DNA of 54,834 bases from SIG672 sp045535095 (lineage in GTDB: Bacteria; Bacillota; Clostridia; Oscillospirales; CAG-272). The stretch covers positions 1-54,834 of the forward strand of contig JAZSKY010000057.1 of NCBI GenBank assembly GCA_045535095.1. Reading direction: 5' to 3'. The notes below the pieces were generated by a model, which was given only the letters and a program-made list of their open reading frames with translations, was not told the DNA's origin and did not search any database. Numbering within the stretch: position 1 is the stretch's first letter; the number at the start of each line of letters is the position of its first letter. This document shows positions 17,646 through 26,519 of the stretch, in pieces. Made by a program: the position numbers and the translations under genes.

Positions 17646-18905
17646 TACCCCCACGCTGCGCGCGTGAGCGGAAAGACCTTCCTTTTCGGCAAAGGCGATA
17701 ACGTCGTCTGCGACGTTGTCAAGCGCGTCCTTTGTGAAATAGGTGTACTGTATCTTCTTGACGAAATCGTCAACCGAGAGAGGACTCGAGAAGCGAGCCG
17801 TACCGCTTGTCGGAAGGGTGTGGTTAGGACCTGCAAAATAGTCGCCGAGTGCCTCGGGGCAATATCTTCCCATAAACACCGATCCTGCGTTCTTGACTCT
17901 GTCGAGAATTGCAAAGGGATCGTCCACGCAAAGCTCGAGATGCTCGGGCGCGATGTCATTCGAGAGGTCAATAGCACCTGCAAGATCGTCGGTGACGATT
18001 ATCTTGCCGTTATCGTCGATAGAAGCGCGCGCGATCTCGGCTCTCGGGAGTATCGGGATCATTCTCTCAAGCTCGTCCGACACCTTCTTTGCAAGGTCGA
18101 GACTGTCGGTGATAAGCACCGCGGTCGAGTTCTTATCGTGTTCTGCCTGCGAAAGCATATCCGCGGCAACGTAGGTGGGATTCGAGTTTTTGTCGGCGAT
18201 TACGAGGATCTCGCTCGGTCCTGCTATCATATCAATAGCGACCTGTCCGTAAACCTGTCTCTTTGCCTCGGCAACGAACGCGTTACCCGGTCCGACGATC
18301 TTGTCAACCATAGGAACGCTCTTTGTTCCGTAAGCGAGAGCGGCAACCGCCTGCGCTCCGCCGAGTGCGAATACGCGGTCAACACCTGCAACGTAAGCCG
18401 CTGCAAGAATTGCGGGCGCTACTCTTCCGCCGCTTGCAGGAGATACCATAACTATCTCGCCAACGCCTGCGATCTTTGCAGGAATTGCGTTCATAAGAAC
18501 CGACGAGGGATAGGACGCCGTGCCGCCGGGTACGTAAAGTCCCACTCTTGCAAGGGGGGTTACCTTCTGTCCGCAAACGACTCCGTTCTTTTCATTTATA
18601 ATAAAGCTGTTTCTTACCTGTCTCTTGTGGAAGCTCTCGATGTTCTCTGCCGCGCGGCGAAGGATACCGACAAATTCGTCTCCCACCTCGGCAAGGGCAG
18701 CCTCGATCTCTTCCTTTGATACCTCAAGCGAGGCAAGCTTTGCTCTGTCAAAGCGCTCGGTGTACTCAAAAAGCGCCTCGTCTCCTCTTTCTCTGACGTT
18801 TGCGATAATATCGGAAACGATATTTTCAACGCCCGACGCCGAAAGGGCGCGGTTGAAGAGGGTCGTTTTATCAATATTTTTAATATTTTCGAATATTCTT
18901 ATCAT
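17622..18905 (-). CDS. hisD: Histidinol dehydrogenase HisD
   Basis: Zinc and NAD-dependent enzyme for the last two oxidations to histidine. 427 residues with PGGTASYPSS, the GPGN segment, AGPSEILV, the zinc ligands in QAEHD and the catalytic IAPEHLEL. An AAGAGGAAAAG ribosome site precedes the ATG. The C-terminal residues RKGTPSL and the stop codon fall inside the palindromic element that follows, so the tail is probably not ancestral. Confidence 0.95.
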   Translation of the reverse strand: MIRIFENIKNIDKTTLFNRALSASGVENIVSDIIANVRERGDEALFEYTERFDRAKLASLEVSKEEIEAALAEVGDEFVGILRRAAENIESFHKRQVRNSFIINEKNGVVCGQKVTPLARVGLYVPGGTASYPSSVLMNAIPAKIAGVGEIVMVSPASGGRVAPAILAAAYVAGVDRVFALGGAQAVAALAYGTKSVPMVDKIVGPGNAFVAEAKRQVYGQVAIDMIAGPSEILVIADKNSNPTYVAADMLSQAEHDKNSTAVLITDSLDLAKKVSDELERMIPILPRAEIARASIDDNGKIIVTDDLAGAIDLSNDIAPEHLELCVDDPFAILDRVKNAGSVFMGRYCPEALGDYFAGPNHTLPTSGTARFSSPLSVDDFVKKIQYTYFTKDALDNVADDVIAFAEKEGLSAHARSVGVRKGTPSL

Positions 18906-18917
18906 TTTCTTTTCCTC

Positions 18918-19547
18918 TTACTCCACTATTTTCGCAAGCGAGGAGTAGATATTTTCAATGGCCTCGTTCTTGAACTTGAAGCTTGCCTTATTCGCGATAA
19001 GACGCGCGCTGATGTCAACTATCTTCTCAAAGGGTGCAAGATGATTTTCGTAAAGAGTCTTGCCCGTTTCAACGATATCGACGATAACGTCCGAAAGTCC
19101 GAGAATGGGAGCAAGCTCGATCGAGCCGTTGAGCGAGATTATGTCTATTTCGCGTCTCTGTCTGTCGTAAAATTCTCTTGCGATGTTCGGAAATTTCGTT
19201 GCAACGCGGAGAGTCTTGTCGGGATCTGCGCGATAGTCCTCCATAGCGGCTACCATCATACGGCAAACGCCGACCTTGAGGTCGAGAAGCTCGTAAACGT
19301 CGGGCGAGTATTCAAGGAGAATATCCTTTCCTGCAACGCCGATGTCTGCCGCGCCTCTTTCAACGTAGATCGAAACGTCGGACGGCTTTACCCAGAAGTA
19401 GCGGACGCCAACCTCGGGATTTTCATATATAAGCTTTCTGTTCTGCTCCTTGATCGAGGGACAAGGGTATCCTGCCGCCTCGAACATAGCGTAAACCTTT
19501 TCTCCAAGCCTTCCTTTAGGAAGAGCGATATTTACAAATTCAGCCAT
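18918..19547 (-). CDS. hisG: ATP phosphoribosyltransferase, short form HisG
   Basis: Catalyses the first, committed step of histidine synthesis. At 209 residues it is the short form, lacking the C-terminal regulatory domain and depending on HisZ, whose gene lies directly upstream. Seen: LPKGRLGE, the VERGAADIGVAGKD loop and DIVETGKTL. The ATG at 19547 has GGAG 7 bases before it and lies one base after the hisZ stop, so translation is coupled. Confidence 0.95.
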   Translation of the reverse strand: MAEFVNIALPKGRLGEKVYAMFEAAGYPCPSIKEQNRKLIYENPEVGVRYFWVKPSDVSIYVERGAADIGVAGKDILLEYSPDVYELLDLKVGVCRMMVAAMEDYRADPDKTLRVATKFPNIAREFYDRQRREIDIISLNGSIELAPILGLSDVIVDIVETGKTLYENHLAPFEKIVDISARLIANKASFKFKNEAIENIYSSLAKIVE

Positions 19548-19548
19548 T

Positions 19549-20670
19549 TTATTCTCCAAGATCCTTCAAATACACGATTTCTCTGCACTTAAATCCGCCG
19601 GGGACTTCCTTGCCCGAAACGAGAGTTTTTCCGTCTGCGGTGAGCTTTTTAACCGCACCGAAAACGTCTGCCGCGCTATCGTTTTCGCCGTAAACGAGGA
19701 AAACGTCCGCATCGTACTCGGCAGATATACCTTCAAGGCGCTCGAGGTGGTCGAGATATACGGCAAAGCCGATCGCTCCGCCCTCTCTGCCCATCTTGCC
19801 AAGAAGATTATCGTATCTTCCGCCCGAGAGAACGCCCGTCGGGAGCGAATTGATAAATCCTCTGAAAACGATACCGCTGTAATAACGCATATCGTTGACT
19901 ACCGAGAAGTCTATCCACACCTTGTCGGAAACGCCGCTCTTTTCAAGCGTGTCCGCGATAAGACGAAGCTCCTGATACGCACTTTTTGCCTTTTCGGTAA
20001 CGCAGAACTGTTCAAGTGCGCCGATAACCTCGCCTATCTTTCCGTAAAGGGAAACGAGAGAAACGAGCTTTTCGCGCATTGAGTCGGAAAGCTCTGCTTC
20101 GTCGCAGACCGATGCAACTCCCGCGCGGTTTTTCTCGCCTATTGCCGCGAGCATCTTTATTCTCTTTTCGCCGCTGAGCCCTGCCTCGTCAAGAAGCTCG
20201 GAAAGTATGCCCATGTGCGAAATTTCAAGTATGTAGCTGTCACTTACAACACCAAGCGAGGAAAGTGCGAGCATTACGACCTCGCAGACCTCGTAGCTTC
20301 CGATCTTACCGAAGCATTCGAGTCCGCACTGCATTATCTCGGAAAAGTCGTTCGAGTGCGCCGCGGACGCGCGATATACGGTTTCGTTGTAGTATATCTT
20401 GTTGACTCCGCTCTCGCTCTCGGGAGTGTTCTTGATTATTGAAAGAGTTACGTCAGGCTTCAGAGCGAGGAGCTTTCCGCCCTCTCCCGTAAAGGTTATA
20501 ACTCTGTCGCTCACAAGAAAGTCCTTATTTCTGACGTAGAGATCGTATTCCTCAAACTTGCTCATCTTGTACGGCTTGTATCCGTGTGTACGGTAGAGTC
20601 CGCGCAGAGCAAGAGACGCCCTTTCCTGTGGCTTTAATATATTTTCACTGTTACGGATAACGCCGTTCAT
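19549..20670 (-). CDS. hisZ: ATP phosphoribosyltransferase regulatory subunit HisZ
   Basis: A catalytically inactive paralogue of histidyl-tRNA synthetase that forms the HetATP-PRT complex with short HisG and gives histidine feedback. 373 residues. Class II synthetase-like motifs are visible: DVTLSI, a YRA segment and GGRYDNLLG near residue 285. It heads the his operon, preceded by a good promoter and an AAAGG ribosome site. No T-box or leader peptide is visible in the short 5' leader. Confidence 0.93.
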   Translation of the reverse strand: MNGVIRNSENILKPQERASLALRGLYRTHGYKPYKMSKFEEYDLYVRNKDFLVSDRVITFTGEGGKLLALKPDVTLSIIKNTPESESGVNKIYYNETVYRASAAHSNDFSEIMQCGLECFGKIGSYEVCEVVMLALSSLGVVSDSYILEISHMGILSELLDEAGLSGEKRIKMLAAIGEKNRAGVASVCDEAELSDSMREKLVSLVSLYGKIGEVIGALEQFCVTEKAKSAYQELRLIADTLEKSGVSDKVWIDFSVVNDMRYYSGIVFRGFINSLPTGVLSGGRYDNLLGKMGREGGAIGFAVYLDHLERLEGISAEYDADVFLVYGENDSAADVFGAVKKLTADGKTLVSGKEVPGGFKCREIVYLKDLGE

Positions 20671-20706
20671 CTTTCTTCTGCCTTTCGCTTTTGTTTCAGT
20701 ATTGAC

Positions 20707-20735
20707 ATTTTACCACTTTAAAGCGCTAAAGTCAA
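20707..20735 (-). promoter_or_regulatory. his operon promoter within an inverted repeat
   Basis: On the minus strand TTGACT (20730-20735) and TAAAAT (20707-20712) are 17 bases apart, about 37 bases before hisZ. The promoter is enclosed by TATTGAC/GTCAATA inverted repeats and the spacer contains TTTAGCGCTTTAAA, so it could bind a dimeric repressor; the regulator is not identified. Confidence 0.75.
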
Positions 20736-20805
20736 TATATATTTTCAACAAAAATTAGTTATTTTCGGTGAAAATTAGTGTAAAACACATAAAAATCAAT
20801 TTTGA

Positions 20806-21234
20806 TTACGTGTTGTCCTCGGTAGCTGCGCTCTCACAATAGATGCAGCGGTAAACGCGTCTTGCCCTGTCGGAAAGACGGAATTCCTGTCTGAGTTCGG
20901 GCTCAACCGAGGTGATACATCTCGGATTTTTGCATCTGATAACGCCCGAAATTCTCTCGGGAAGGGTAAGCTTTTCTCTCTTTGCGAGCTTTCCGTCCTC
21001 GATAATATTTACCGTGATGCCCGGATCGATAAATCCGAGAAGCTCGAAGTCAAGGTCGATTATCTCGCCTATCTTGATAATATCCTTCTTACCCATCTTG
21101 GTACTGTCTGCGTTTTTGATAACGGCAACCGTACCGCCGAGCTTTTCAAGTCCGAGAATATTATAAATGTATATTCCCTTTCCTGCGCTTATGTGGTCTA
21201 TAACTATGCCGTTTTTAAGCTGTCCGATAATCAT
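20806..21234 (-). CDS. pyrI: Aspartate carbamoyltransferase regulatory subunit PyrI
   Basis: Regulatory chain of ATCase that binds CTP/ATP and links PyrB trimers. 142 residues: nucleotide-binding N-domain starting MIIGQLKNGIVIDHI, and a zinc domain with the four cysteines CKNPRC and CIYC near the C-terminus. The ATG at 21234 is supported by AAAGGA close upstream and by family length. It starts 19 bases after the pyrB stop, the usual pyrBI order, and ends the pyr cluster. Confidence 0.95.
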   Translation of the reverse strand: MIIGQLKNGIVIDHISAGKGIYIYNILGLEKLGGTVAVIKNADSTKMGKKDIIKIGEIIDLDFELLGFIDPGITVNIIEDGKLAKREKLTLPERISGVIRCKNPRCITSVEPELRQEFRLSDRARRVYRCIYCESAATEDNT

Positions 21235-21253
21235 ATTCCTTTGTCCGCCTTTC

Positions 21254-22177
21254 TTATATCTCAACCTTTTTTTCAAGAAGCATAAGAATAAGCGCCATTC
21301 TGATATAAACGCTGTATTTTACCTGCTTGAAGTAGCACGCGCGCGGATCGTCGTCCACAGAAACTGCGATCTCGTTTACTCTCGGAAGGGGGTGGAGTAT
21401 CGCCATATCGCTCTTTGCGTGCGAAAGCTTGTCGGTATCGAGAATGTAGGTGTCCTTGAGACGGATATAGTCTGCCTCGTTGAAGAAGCGCTCTCTCTGT
21501 ACTCTCGTCATATAGAGTATGTCGAGCTTGTCTATCGAGCCGACGAGATCGCTCGTCTCCTCAAACTCTGCGCCCGAGGGGATAATTACCTCGTCTCTGA
21601 TATAGTCGGGGATCTTCAGCTCTTCGGGAGAGATAAGAACGAATTTGACGTTCTTGTATCTCGCCATTGCCGAGATGAGCGAGTGAACCGTTCTGCCGAA
21701 CTTGAGGTCTCCGCAAAGACCGACGGTGAGTCCGTCAAAGCCGCCCTTCTCGAGCTTTATAGTAATAAGGTCGGTAAGAGTCTGTGTGGGGTGGTTATGA
21801 CCGCCGTCTCCTGCGTTGATGATCGGCACATCCGAGCGGAGCGTTGCGGCAAGAGCCGCGCCCTCCTTCGGGTGACGCATCGCGATTATGTCAACGTAAT
21901 TCGAGACAGTTTTGATCGTATCCGAAAGGCTCTCGCCCTTTGCGGTCGAGGAGCTCTGCGCCTCGGAAAATCCGAGTACGTTTCCTCCGAGCTGATACAT
22001 TGCCGACTCAAAGCTGAGACGCGTTCTCGTGGACGGCTCAAAGAAGAGGGTCGCAAGACGCATTCCCTTGCATATCTCCGCATATTTTGCAGGATTTTTC
22101 ATTATATCCTCAGCTGTTTCGATAAGAGAGTCGATCTCCTCGAGAGTGAGATCCTTAATGTCGATAAGACTTCTCAT
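21254..22177 (-). CDS. pyrB: Aspartate carbamoyltransferase catalytic subunit PyrB
   Basis: Joins carbamoyl phosphate and aspartate, the first committed pyrimidine step. 307 residues with the carbamoyl phosphate loop EPSTRTRLSFE, HPTQTLTDL and the LHPLPRV segment. Being paired with PyrI, it should form the allosteric c6r6 enzyme. It is preceded by a gap of 205 bases holding two tandem 80-bp repeats, downstream of pyrE. Confidence 0.96.
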   Translation of the reverse strand: MRSLIDIKDLTLEEIDSLIETAEDIMKNPAKYAEICKGMRLATLFFEPSTRTRLSFESAMYQLGGNVLGFSEAQSSSTAKGESLSDTIKTVSNYVDIIAMRHPKEGAALAATLRSDVPIINAGDGGHNHPTQTLTDLITIKLEKGGFDGLTVGLCGDLKFGRTVHSLISAMARYKNVKFVLISPEELKIPDYIRDEVIIPSGAEFEETSDLVGSIDKLDILYMTRVQRERFFNEADYIRLKDTYILDTDKLSHAKSDMAILHPLPRVNEIAVSVDDDPRACYFKQVKYSVYIRMALILMLLEKKVEI

Positions 22178-22227
22178 TTTGTGACCTTACCTTTCGTTAA
22201 AATGTAAATCGGTATTTTATATGTCTC

Positions 22228-22380
22228 TTTTTAGGGATTTGGCTCTGCCAAATTCGGGTAAGCGCTCGGTGTGTCCGCTTTAACTATATGCGCCCTGTGC
22301 AAAGCTGTTTTTAGGGATTTGGCTCTGCCAAATCCGGACAAGCGCCGAGTGTGTTCGCACTAACTTTATGCGCTTGTTGC
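22228..22380. repeat. Two tandem 80-bp repeats between pyrE and pyrB
   Basis: Copy 1 (22228-22300) and copy 2 (22308-22380) have a period of 80 bases and differ at a minority of positions. Each begins TTTTTAGGG followed by the palindrome ATTTGGC-TCT-GCCAAAT (22237-22253 and 22317-22333) and contains GCGCY.. and TATATGCGC/TTATGCGC segments. They fill the whole gap between the two pyr genes. Confidence 0.85.
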
Positions 22381-22382
22381 GC

Positions 22383-23036
22383 TTACTTTGCGCCGTTTAC
22401 CGCAAGATAGTTCTTGATGCGATCTACGTTTTCCTTGTTATTTTCGTCCTCCTCGAGATACTCGATGATGTCGTAAACGTCAACTATCGAATATACGGGG
22501 AAGCCGAAGGTGTCCTCGATCTCCTGCATTGCGCCCTTCTCGGTCTGACCCTTTTCCTTGCGGTCAACCATAATGAAGGTTGCGGCAACCTTCGTTCCTT
22601 CAAGGTGAGAAAGTATCTCCATGCTCTCGCGGATAGCCGTTCCTGCGGTGATAACGTCCTCGATAATTACGATCTCCTCGCCTGCACTGGGAACGTATCC
22701 TACGAAAACTCCGCCCTCGCCGTGATCCTTGACCTCCTTGCGGTTGAAGAAGAAGGGAACGCTTAGATCCTTCTTCGAAAGTGCAACTGCGGCAGAAACT
22801 GCGAGCGAGATGCCCTTGTATGCAGGTCCGTAAAGGACTGCCTTCTTTGCGCCGAGCTTTTCAAAGTATGCCTTTGCGTAAAATTCGCCGAGCTTTGCGA
22901 TATCGTCGCCCGTCTTGATCATTCCTGCGTTGATGAAATAGGGGATCTTTCTTCCGCTCTTTGCGGTGAAATCTCCGAATTTGAGCACTCCTGCACTCTC
23001 CAAAAACTGTATAAACTCTCTCTTGTAGCCTTCCAT
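22383..23036 (-). CDS. pyrE: Orotate phosphoribosyltransferase PyrE
   Basis: Converts orotate and PRPP to OMP. 217 residues with the PRPP-binding motif VIIEDVITAGTA and the catalytic lysine loop region FNRKEVKDHGEGG. Upstream is the Na/Pi cotransporter gene (27 bases away) and downstream the tandem repeats and pyrB. An AGGAGGAATAG ribosome site precedes the ATG. Confidence 0.96.
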   Translation of the reverse strand: MEGYKREFIQFLESAGVLKFGDFTAKSGRKIPYFINAGMIKTGDDIAKLGEFYAKAYFEKLGAKKAVLYGPAYKGISLAVSAAVALSKKDLSVPFFFNRKEVKDHGEGGVFVGYVPSAGEEIVIIEDVITAGTAIRESMEILSHLEGTKVAATFIMVDRKEKGQTEKGAMQEIEDTFGFPVYSIVDVYDIIEYLEEDENNKENVDRIKNYLAVNGAK

Positions 23037-23062
23037 TTTTCTATTCCTCCTGTTTTTTAAGG

Positions 23063-24754
23063 TTAAACGTCTGTTTTCTGCGAGCCTGTGGGGTTAAGGA
23101 TACTGTATCCTACGTTTACAAGGTGGTCTGCAACTCTTTCGAGTCCGACTACCGCGCTCGAGAAGTAGGGGCTGTGGTCAACGGTACAGTTGCCCTCTGC
23201 AAGACGCGCAAAGTGACTTGCGTTAAGCTCTCTCTTCATCTCGTCGGTCTTTTCTTCAAGCTCGGTAAGCTCTGCAAGACGCTCTATGCTGAGGTTTTCG
23301 AAGGCGTCCTTCGAGATCTCGAACATCTTTTCAACAGTGTCGCAAAGCTCGGAAAGCTCGCTGACTGCCGCATCTGAGAATGAAAGCTCCTTCGATTTCA
23401 TTTCTGCGCCGATCTCGTAGAAGTTTTCTGCGTGGTCGCCGATACGCTCAAGGTCGTTAAGCACGTGGAAGTACGAGCCGATGACCGTTTCCTCTTTTGC
23501 TCCGCTTACCTCGGCGGAAAGCTTGATAAGGAACTTTGTGAGCGTGCTGTTCGTGTAGTCGATTATTGCTTCGTTTTCTATTATCGTCTCGCCGCCGATA
23601 CCGCTTCCGCTACGGAGCGATTTGAAGGAAAGCACGGTGTTTTCGTGCGCAAGCGAGAGCATATAGTCCATTTCCTTCTTAACCTGAACAAGAGCAACCG
23701 AGGGAACCGCAAGCATGTGCTCGTCCACGTATTTGAGCGAGCGTGTCTTTTCCTCTTCCTTCTTGTCCTTGATAACGAGCTCTGCAAATCCGACGAGCTG
23801 CTTTACGAAGGGGAGCATTATAAGTGCGTTAGTTACGTTGAATATTACGTGGAAGAGCGACACTCTCATCTGGAGAGACATAACGTCGCTGTCGTTGGGG
23901 AATATCTTAGTGAGGAACAAAACCATCTCCTCCTTGAACACCCACATAGCCGCGGTAAAGAGAACCGCGCCGACAGCGTTGAAGGTCAGATGGATGAGTG
24001 CGGTGCGCTTTGCGTTAGTCTTTCCGCCGACCGCCGCAAGAAGCGCAGTAACGCAGGTACCGACGTTAGCGCCGATAACAAGGAATATCGCAAGATCAAG
24101 ATTTATAGCTCCTGCGCCGACCATAGTGATAATAACACCGGTAGCGGCAGACGAGGACTGAATAAGTGCGGTAAAGAATATACCTATAAGCACGAGAAGA
24201 AGGGGAGCGATCGCTCCGACGCCGGGTGCCGTTACCGCCTCAGACGCCTCGCGGAACATTGTGAGGACCTCGGGGCTTCTGAACGCCTGCTCCGAGCCCA
24301 TTATCTCAAGACCTACGAATATAAGTCCGAGACCGCCTATAAGACTGCCGAGAAGCTTCATCTTTTCCTTTTTGGAAAAGCCCATCATTATACCTGCAAA
24401 TGCAAAGAGATACATTATAAGGTTGAAAATATCGTTTTTCAGTGCAACGAGAAGTCCGGTTACGGTAGTACCGATCTTTGCGCCGAGCAGTATGGGAGTC
24501 GCCTGCGTAAGAGTCATAACGCCTGCGCTGACGAGACCGATAACCATTACAGAGGTCGCCGAGGACGACTGAATTATCGCGGTAACGCCCGTACCTACCG
24601 CAAGACCCGAAAAACGGTTGTTACTGATCTTGCCGAGGAATTTCTTCATTCCGCTTCCCGCGCTCTTTTCAAGCGCATCGCCCATAAAGTTCATACCGAC
24701 GATAAATACGCCGACTCCGGCAAGGAGCCATATCAAGCTGCTTATAAGTGCCAT
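23063..24754 (-). CDS. Na/Pi cotransporter family protein with PhoU-like domain
   Basis: A 563-residue membrane protein. The first 330 residues hold the two inverted Na/Pi cotransporter repeats, each with the signature QSSSATS or QSSSAAT, and about eight helices. The C-terminal part (about 345-550) is soluble and helical, PhoU-like, and probably senses or gates. Family members take up phosphate with sodium. It sits inside the pyrimidine cluster between pyrF and pyrE with a GAAAGGA ribosome site; this placement may only reflect cotranscription, but PRPP-dependent synthesis does use and release phosphate. Confidence 0.9.
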   Translation of the reverse strand: MALISSLIWLLAGVGVFIVGMNFMGDALEKSAGSGMKKFLGKISNNRFSGLAVGTGVTAIIQSSSATSVMVIGLVSAGVMTLTQATPILLGAKIGTTVTGLLVALKNDIFNLIMYLFAFAGIMMGFSKKEKMKLLGSLIGGLGLIFVGLEIMGSEQAFRSPEVLTMFREASEAVTAPGVGAIAPLLLVLIGIFFTALIQSSSAATGVIITMVGAGAINLDLAIFLVIGANVGTCVTALLAAVGGKTNAKRTALIHLTFNAVGAVLFTAAMWVFKEEMVLFLTKIFPNDSDVMSLQMRVSLFHVIFNVTNALIMLPFVKQLVGFAELVIKDKKEEEKTRSLKYVDEHMLAVPSVALVQVKKEMDYMLSLAHENTVLSFKSLRSGSGIGGETIIENEAIIDYTNSTLTKFLIKLSAEVSGAKEETVIGSYFHVLNDLERIGDHAENFYEIGAEMKSKELSFSDAAVSELSELCDTVEKMFEISKDAFENLSIERLAELTELEEKTDEMKRELNASHFARLAEGNCTVDHSPYFSSAVVGLERVADHLVNVGYSILNPTGSQKTDV

Positions 24755-24799
24755 ATAAAATCCTTTCTTTTATGTACGTCCGTTTGTTTAGTTAAAATT

Positions 24800-24911
24800 T
24801 AATTAAAGTTCAATTAAAGTTTTTGAAGATCCAAGGAACTTTTTCCAAAAAGTTTCTTGGCGGGTTTCAAGGGCAGAGCCCTTGACAGGGTTCTAAGGGA
24901 CAGCGTCCCTT
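24800..24911 (-). repeat. Palindromic intercistronic element, pyrF-Na/Pi gene (left half)
   Basis: On the minus strand it starts in the pyrF stop with AAGGGAC/GTCCCTT (24895-24911), then AAGGGC/GCCCTT (24869-24883), then the hairpin CCAAG..CTTGG (24831-24860, one mismatch), then TTCAAAAACTTTAATT fading into AT-rich DNA. The right half with the start-proximal hairpin is missing here; the Na/Pi gene has an ordinary ribosome site. Confidence 0.82.
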
Positions 24912-25608
24912 AGTCGCAGAATTCCTTAACGCATCTTTCGTATGCGGCAACCGGATCCTCTGCGGCGGTTATCGGACGTCCGACAACGATATAGTCAGAG
25001 CCGATCTCCTTTGCCTGCGCGGGAGTCATAACTCTCTTCTGGTCGCCAACGTCTCCGTCTGCAAAACGTACGCCGGGGGTAACGGTTACGAAATTCTTTC
25101 CGCATCTGTCGTGTACCTTGCCCGCCTCAAGAGGAGAGCAAACTACGCCGTCGAGTCCTGCGAGCTTTGCATTGTGTGCGTAGTGCATAACAACCTCGTC
25201 GATGGGTGCGTTAATGAGAAGATCGTTCTCCATTGCCGCCTGATCGGTAGATGTGAGCTGTGTTACCGCGATAAGCATCGGACGGCTTCCGTCCTCACGG
25301 GTGAGACCCTCTATTGCCGCCTCCATCATACGGATAGTTCCGCCTGCGTGAAGGTTGGTCATATCAACGTCAAGACGGGAAAGAACTGCCATTGCCTTCT
25401 TAACCGTGTTGGGAATATCGTGAAGCTTAAGATCGAGGAATATCTTGTGTCCTCTCTTCTTGATCTCCTTTACTATCGAGGGACCCTCTGCATAGTAAAG
25501 CTCCATTCCTATTTTAACGAAGGGCTTTCTTCCGGTGAACTTGTCAAGAAATGCGAATGTCTTTTCTGCGCTGTCAAAATCACACGCGATAATTACGTCT
25601 CTTCCCAT
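24910..25608 (-). CDS. pyrF: Orotidine 5'-phosphate decarboxylase PyrF
   Basis: Decarboxylates OMP to UMP. 232 residues, TIM barrel, with the signature DLKLHDIPNT, an N-terminal IACDFDSAE, and GVVCSPLEA, TPGVRF and the late VVGRPI phosphate loop. Its start overlaps the pyrD stop codon. The TAA stop lies in the hairpin that opens the following palindromic element. Confidence 0.96.
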   Translation of the reverse strand: MGRDVIIACDFDSAEKTFAFLDKFTGRKPFVKIGMELYYAEGPSIVKEIKKRGHKIFLDLKLHDIPNTVKKAMAVLSRLDVDMTNLHAGGTIRMMEAAIEGLTREDGSRPMLIAVTQLTSTDQAAMENDLLINAPIDEVVMHYAHNAKLAGLDGVVCSPLEAGKVHDRCGKNFVTVTPGVRFADGDVGDQKRVMTPAQAKEIGSDYIVVGRPITAAEDPVAAYERCVKEFCD

Positions 25609-26519
25609 TATTTTACTCCTCCAATTATGTCACTGAGATTTTCTATTTTGTATTTTTCCATTACACGAGGGAGATCCTCGATAATATCCTTGCACGCGTA
25701 AGGGTTTATAAGGTTTGCCGCGCCGACCTCGACTGCGCTTGCTCCTGCAAGCATCATCTCGATAACGTCCTCTGCGCTCGAAACGCCGCCCATTCCGATA
25801 ACGGGAACCTTGACCGCGTTTGCCACCTGATATACCATACGGACTGCTACGGGGAAGATCGCGCTTCCCGAAAATCCGCCCATCTTGTTCGCTATTACGG
25901 GACGTCTCGTTCTAAGGTCTATTCTCATTCCGAGAAGGGTGTTTATAAGACTTATTCCGTCCGCGCCCGCCTCCTCGCACGCCTTTGCTATCGAAACTAT
26001 ATCGGTAACGTTGGGCGAGAGCTTGATGATAACGGGCTTCGTTGTGACCTTCTTGACCGCTCTCGTTACCTCTGCCGCCGCCTCGGGAGACGTACCGAAC
26101 GACATTCCGCCGCCGTGTACGTTGGGGCAGCTTACGTTGACCTCAAGCCAGCCGACCTGATCGCACTTGTCGAGTCTCACGCAGGTGTAAACGTACTCCT
26201 CGATCGAAAATCCCGAAACGTTTGCCATAACAGGCTTGTTAAAGCACTTTTTGAGCTTGGGAAGCTCCTCGGAAATCACCTTTTCAACGCCCGGATTCTG
26301 AAGTCCGACAGAGTTTATCATTCCCATAGGACATTCTGCAATTCGAGGGGTGGGGTTTCCGAATCTCGGATCCTTGGTCGTTCCCTTGAACGAAAACGTT
26401 CCGAGAATGTTTATATCGTACAGCTCGGCAAACTCGTAGCCGAAGCCGTATGTTCCGCTTGCAGGGATTATCGGGTTGTCAAGCTCGATTCCGCAAAGAT
26501 TTACACTCATTTTTCCCAT
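25608..26519 (-). CDS. pyrD: Dihydroorotate dehydrogenase B catalytic subunit PyrD
   Basis: FMN enzyme that oxidises dihydroorotate, passing electrons to PyrK and NAD+. 303 residues with SVGLQNPGV, the NVSCPN segment holding the class 1B catalytic cysteine, and the FMN loops GMGGVSS and GASAVEVG. The ATG at 26519 has a strong GGGAGG site. Its first codons overlap the pyrK stop, so the two subunits are coupled. Confidence 0.95.
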   Translation of the reverse strand: MGKMSVNLCGIELDNPIIPASGTYGFGYEFAELYDINILGTFSFKGTTKDPRFGNPTPRIAECPMGMINSVGLQNPGVEKVISEELPKLKKCFNKPVMANVSGFSIEEYVYTCVRLDKCDQVGWLEVNVSCPNVHGGGMSFGTSPEAAAEVTRAVKKVTTKPVIIKLSPNVTDIVSIAKACEEAGADGISLINTLLGMRIDLRTRRPVIANKMGGFSGSAIFPVAVRMVYQVANAVKVPVIGMGGVSSAEDVIEMMLAGASAVEVGAANLINPYACKDIIEDLPRVMEKYKIENLSDIIGGVK

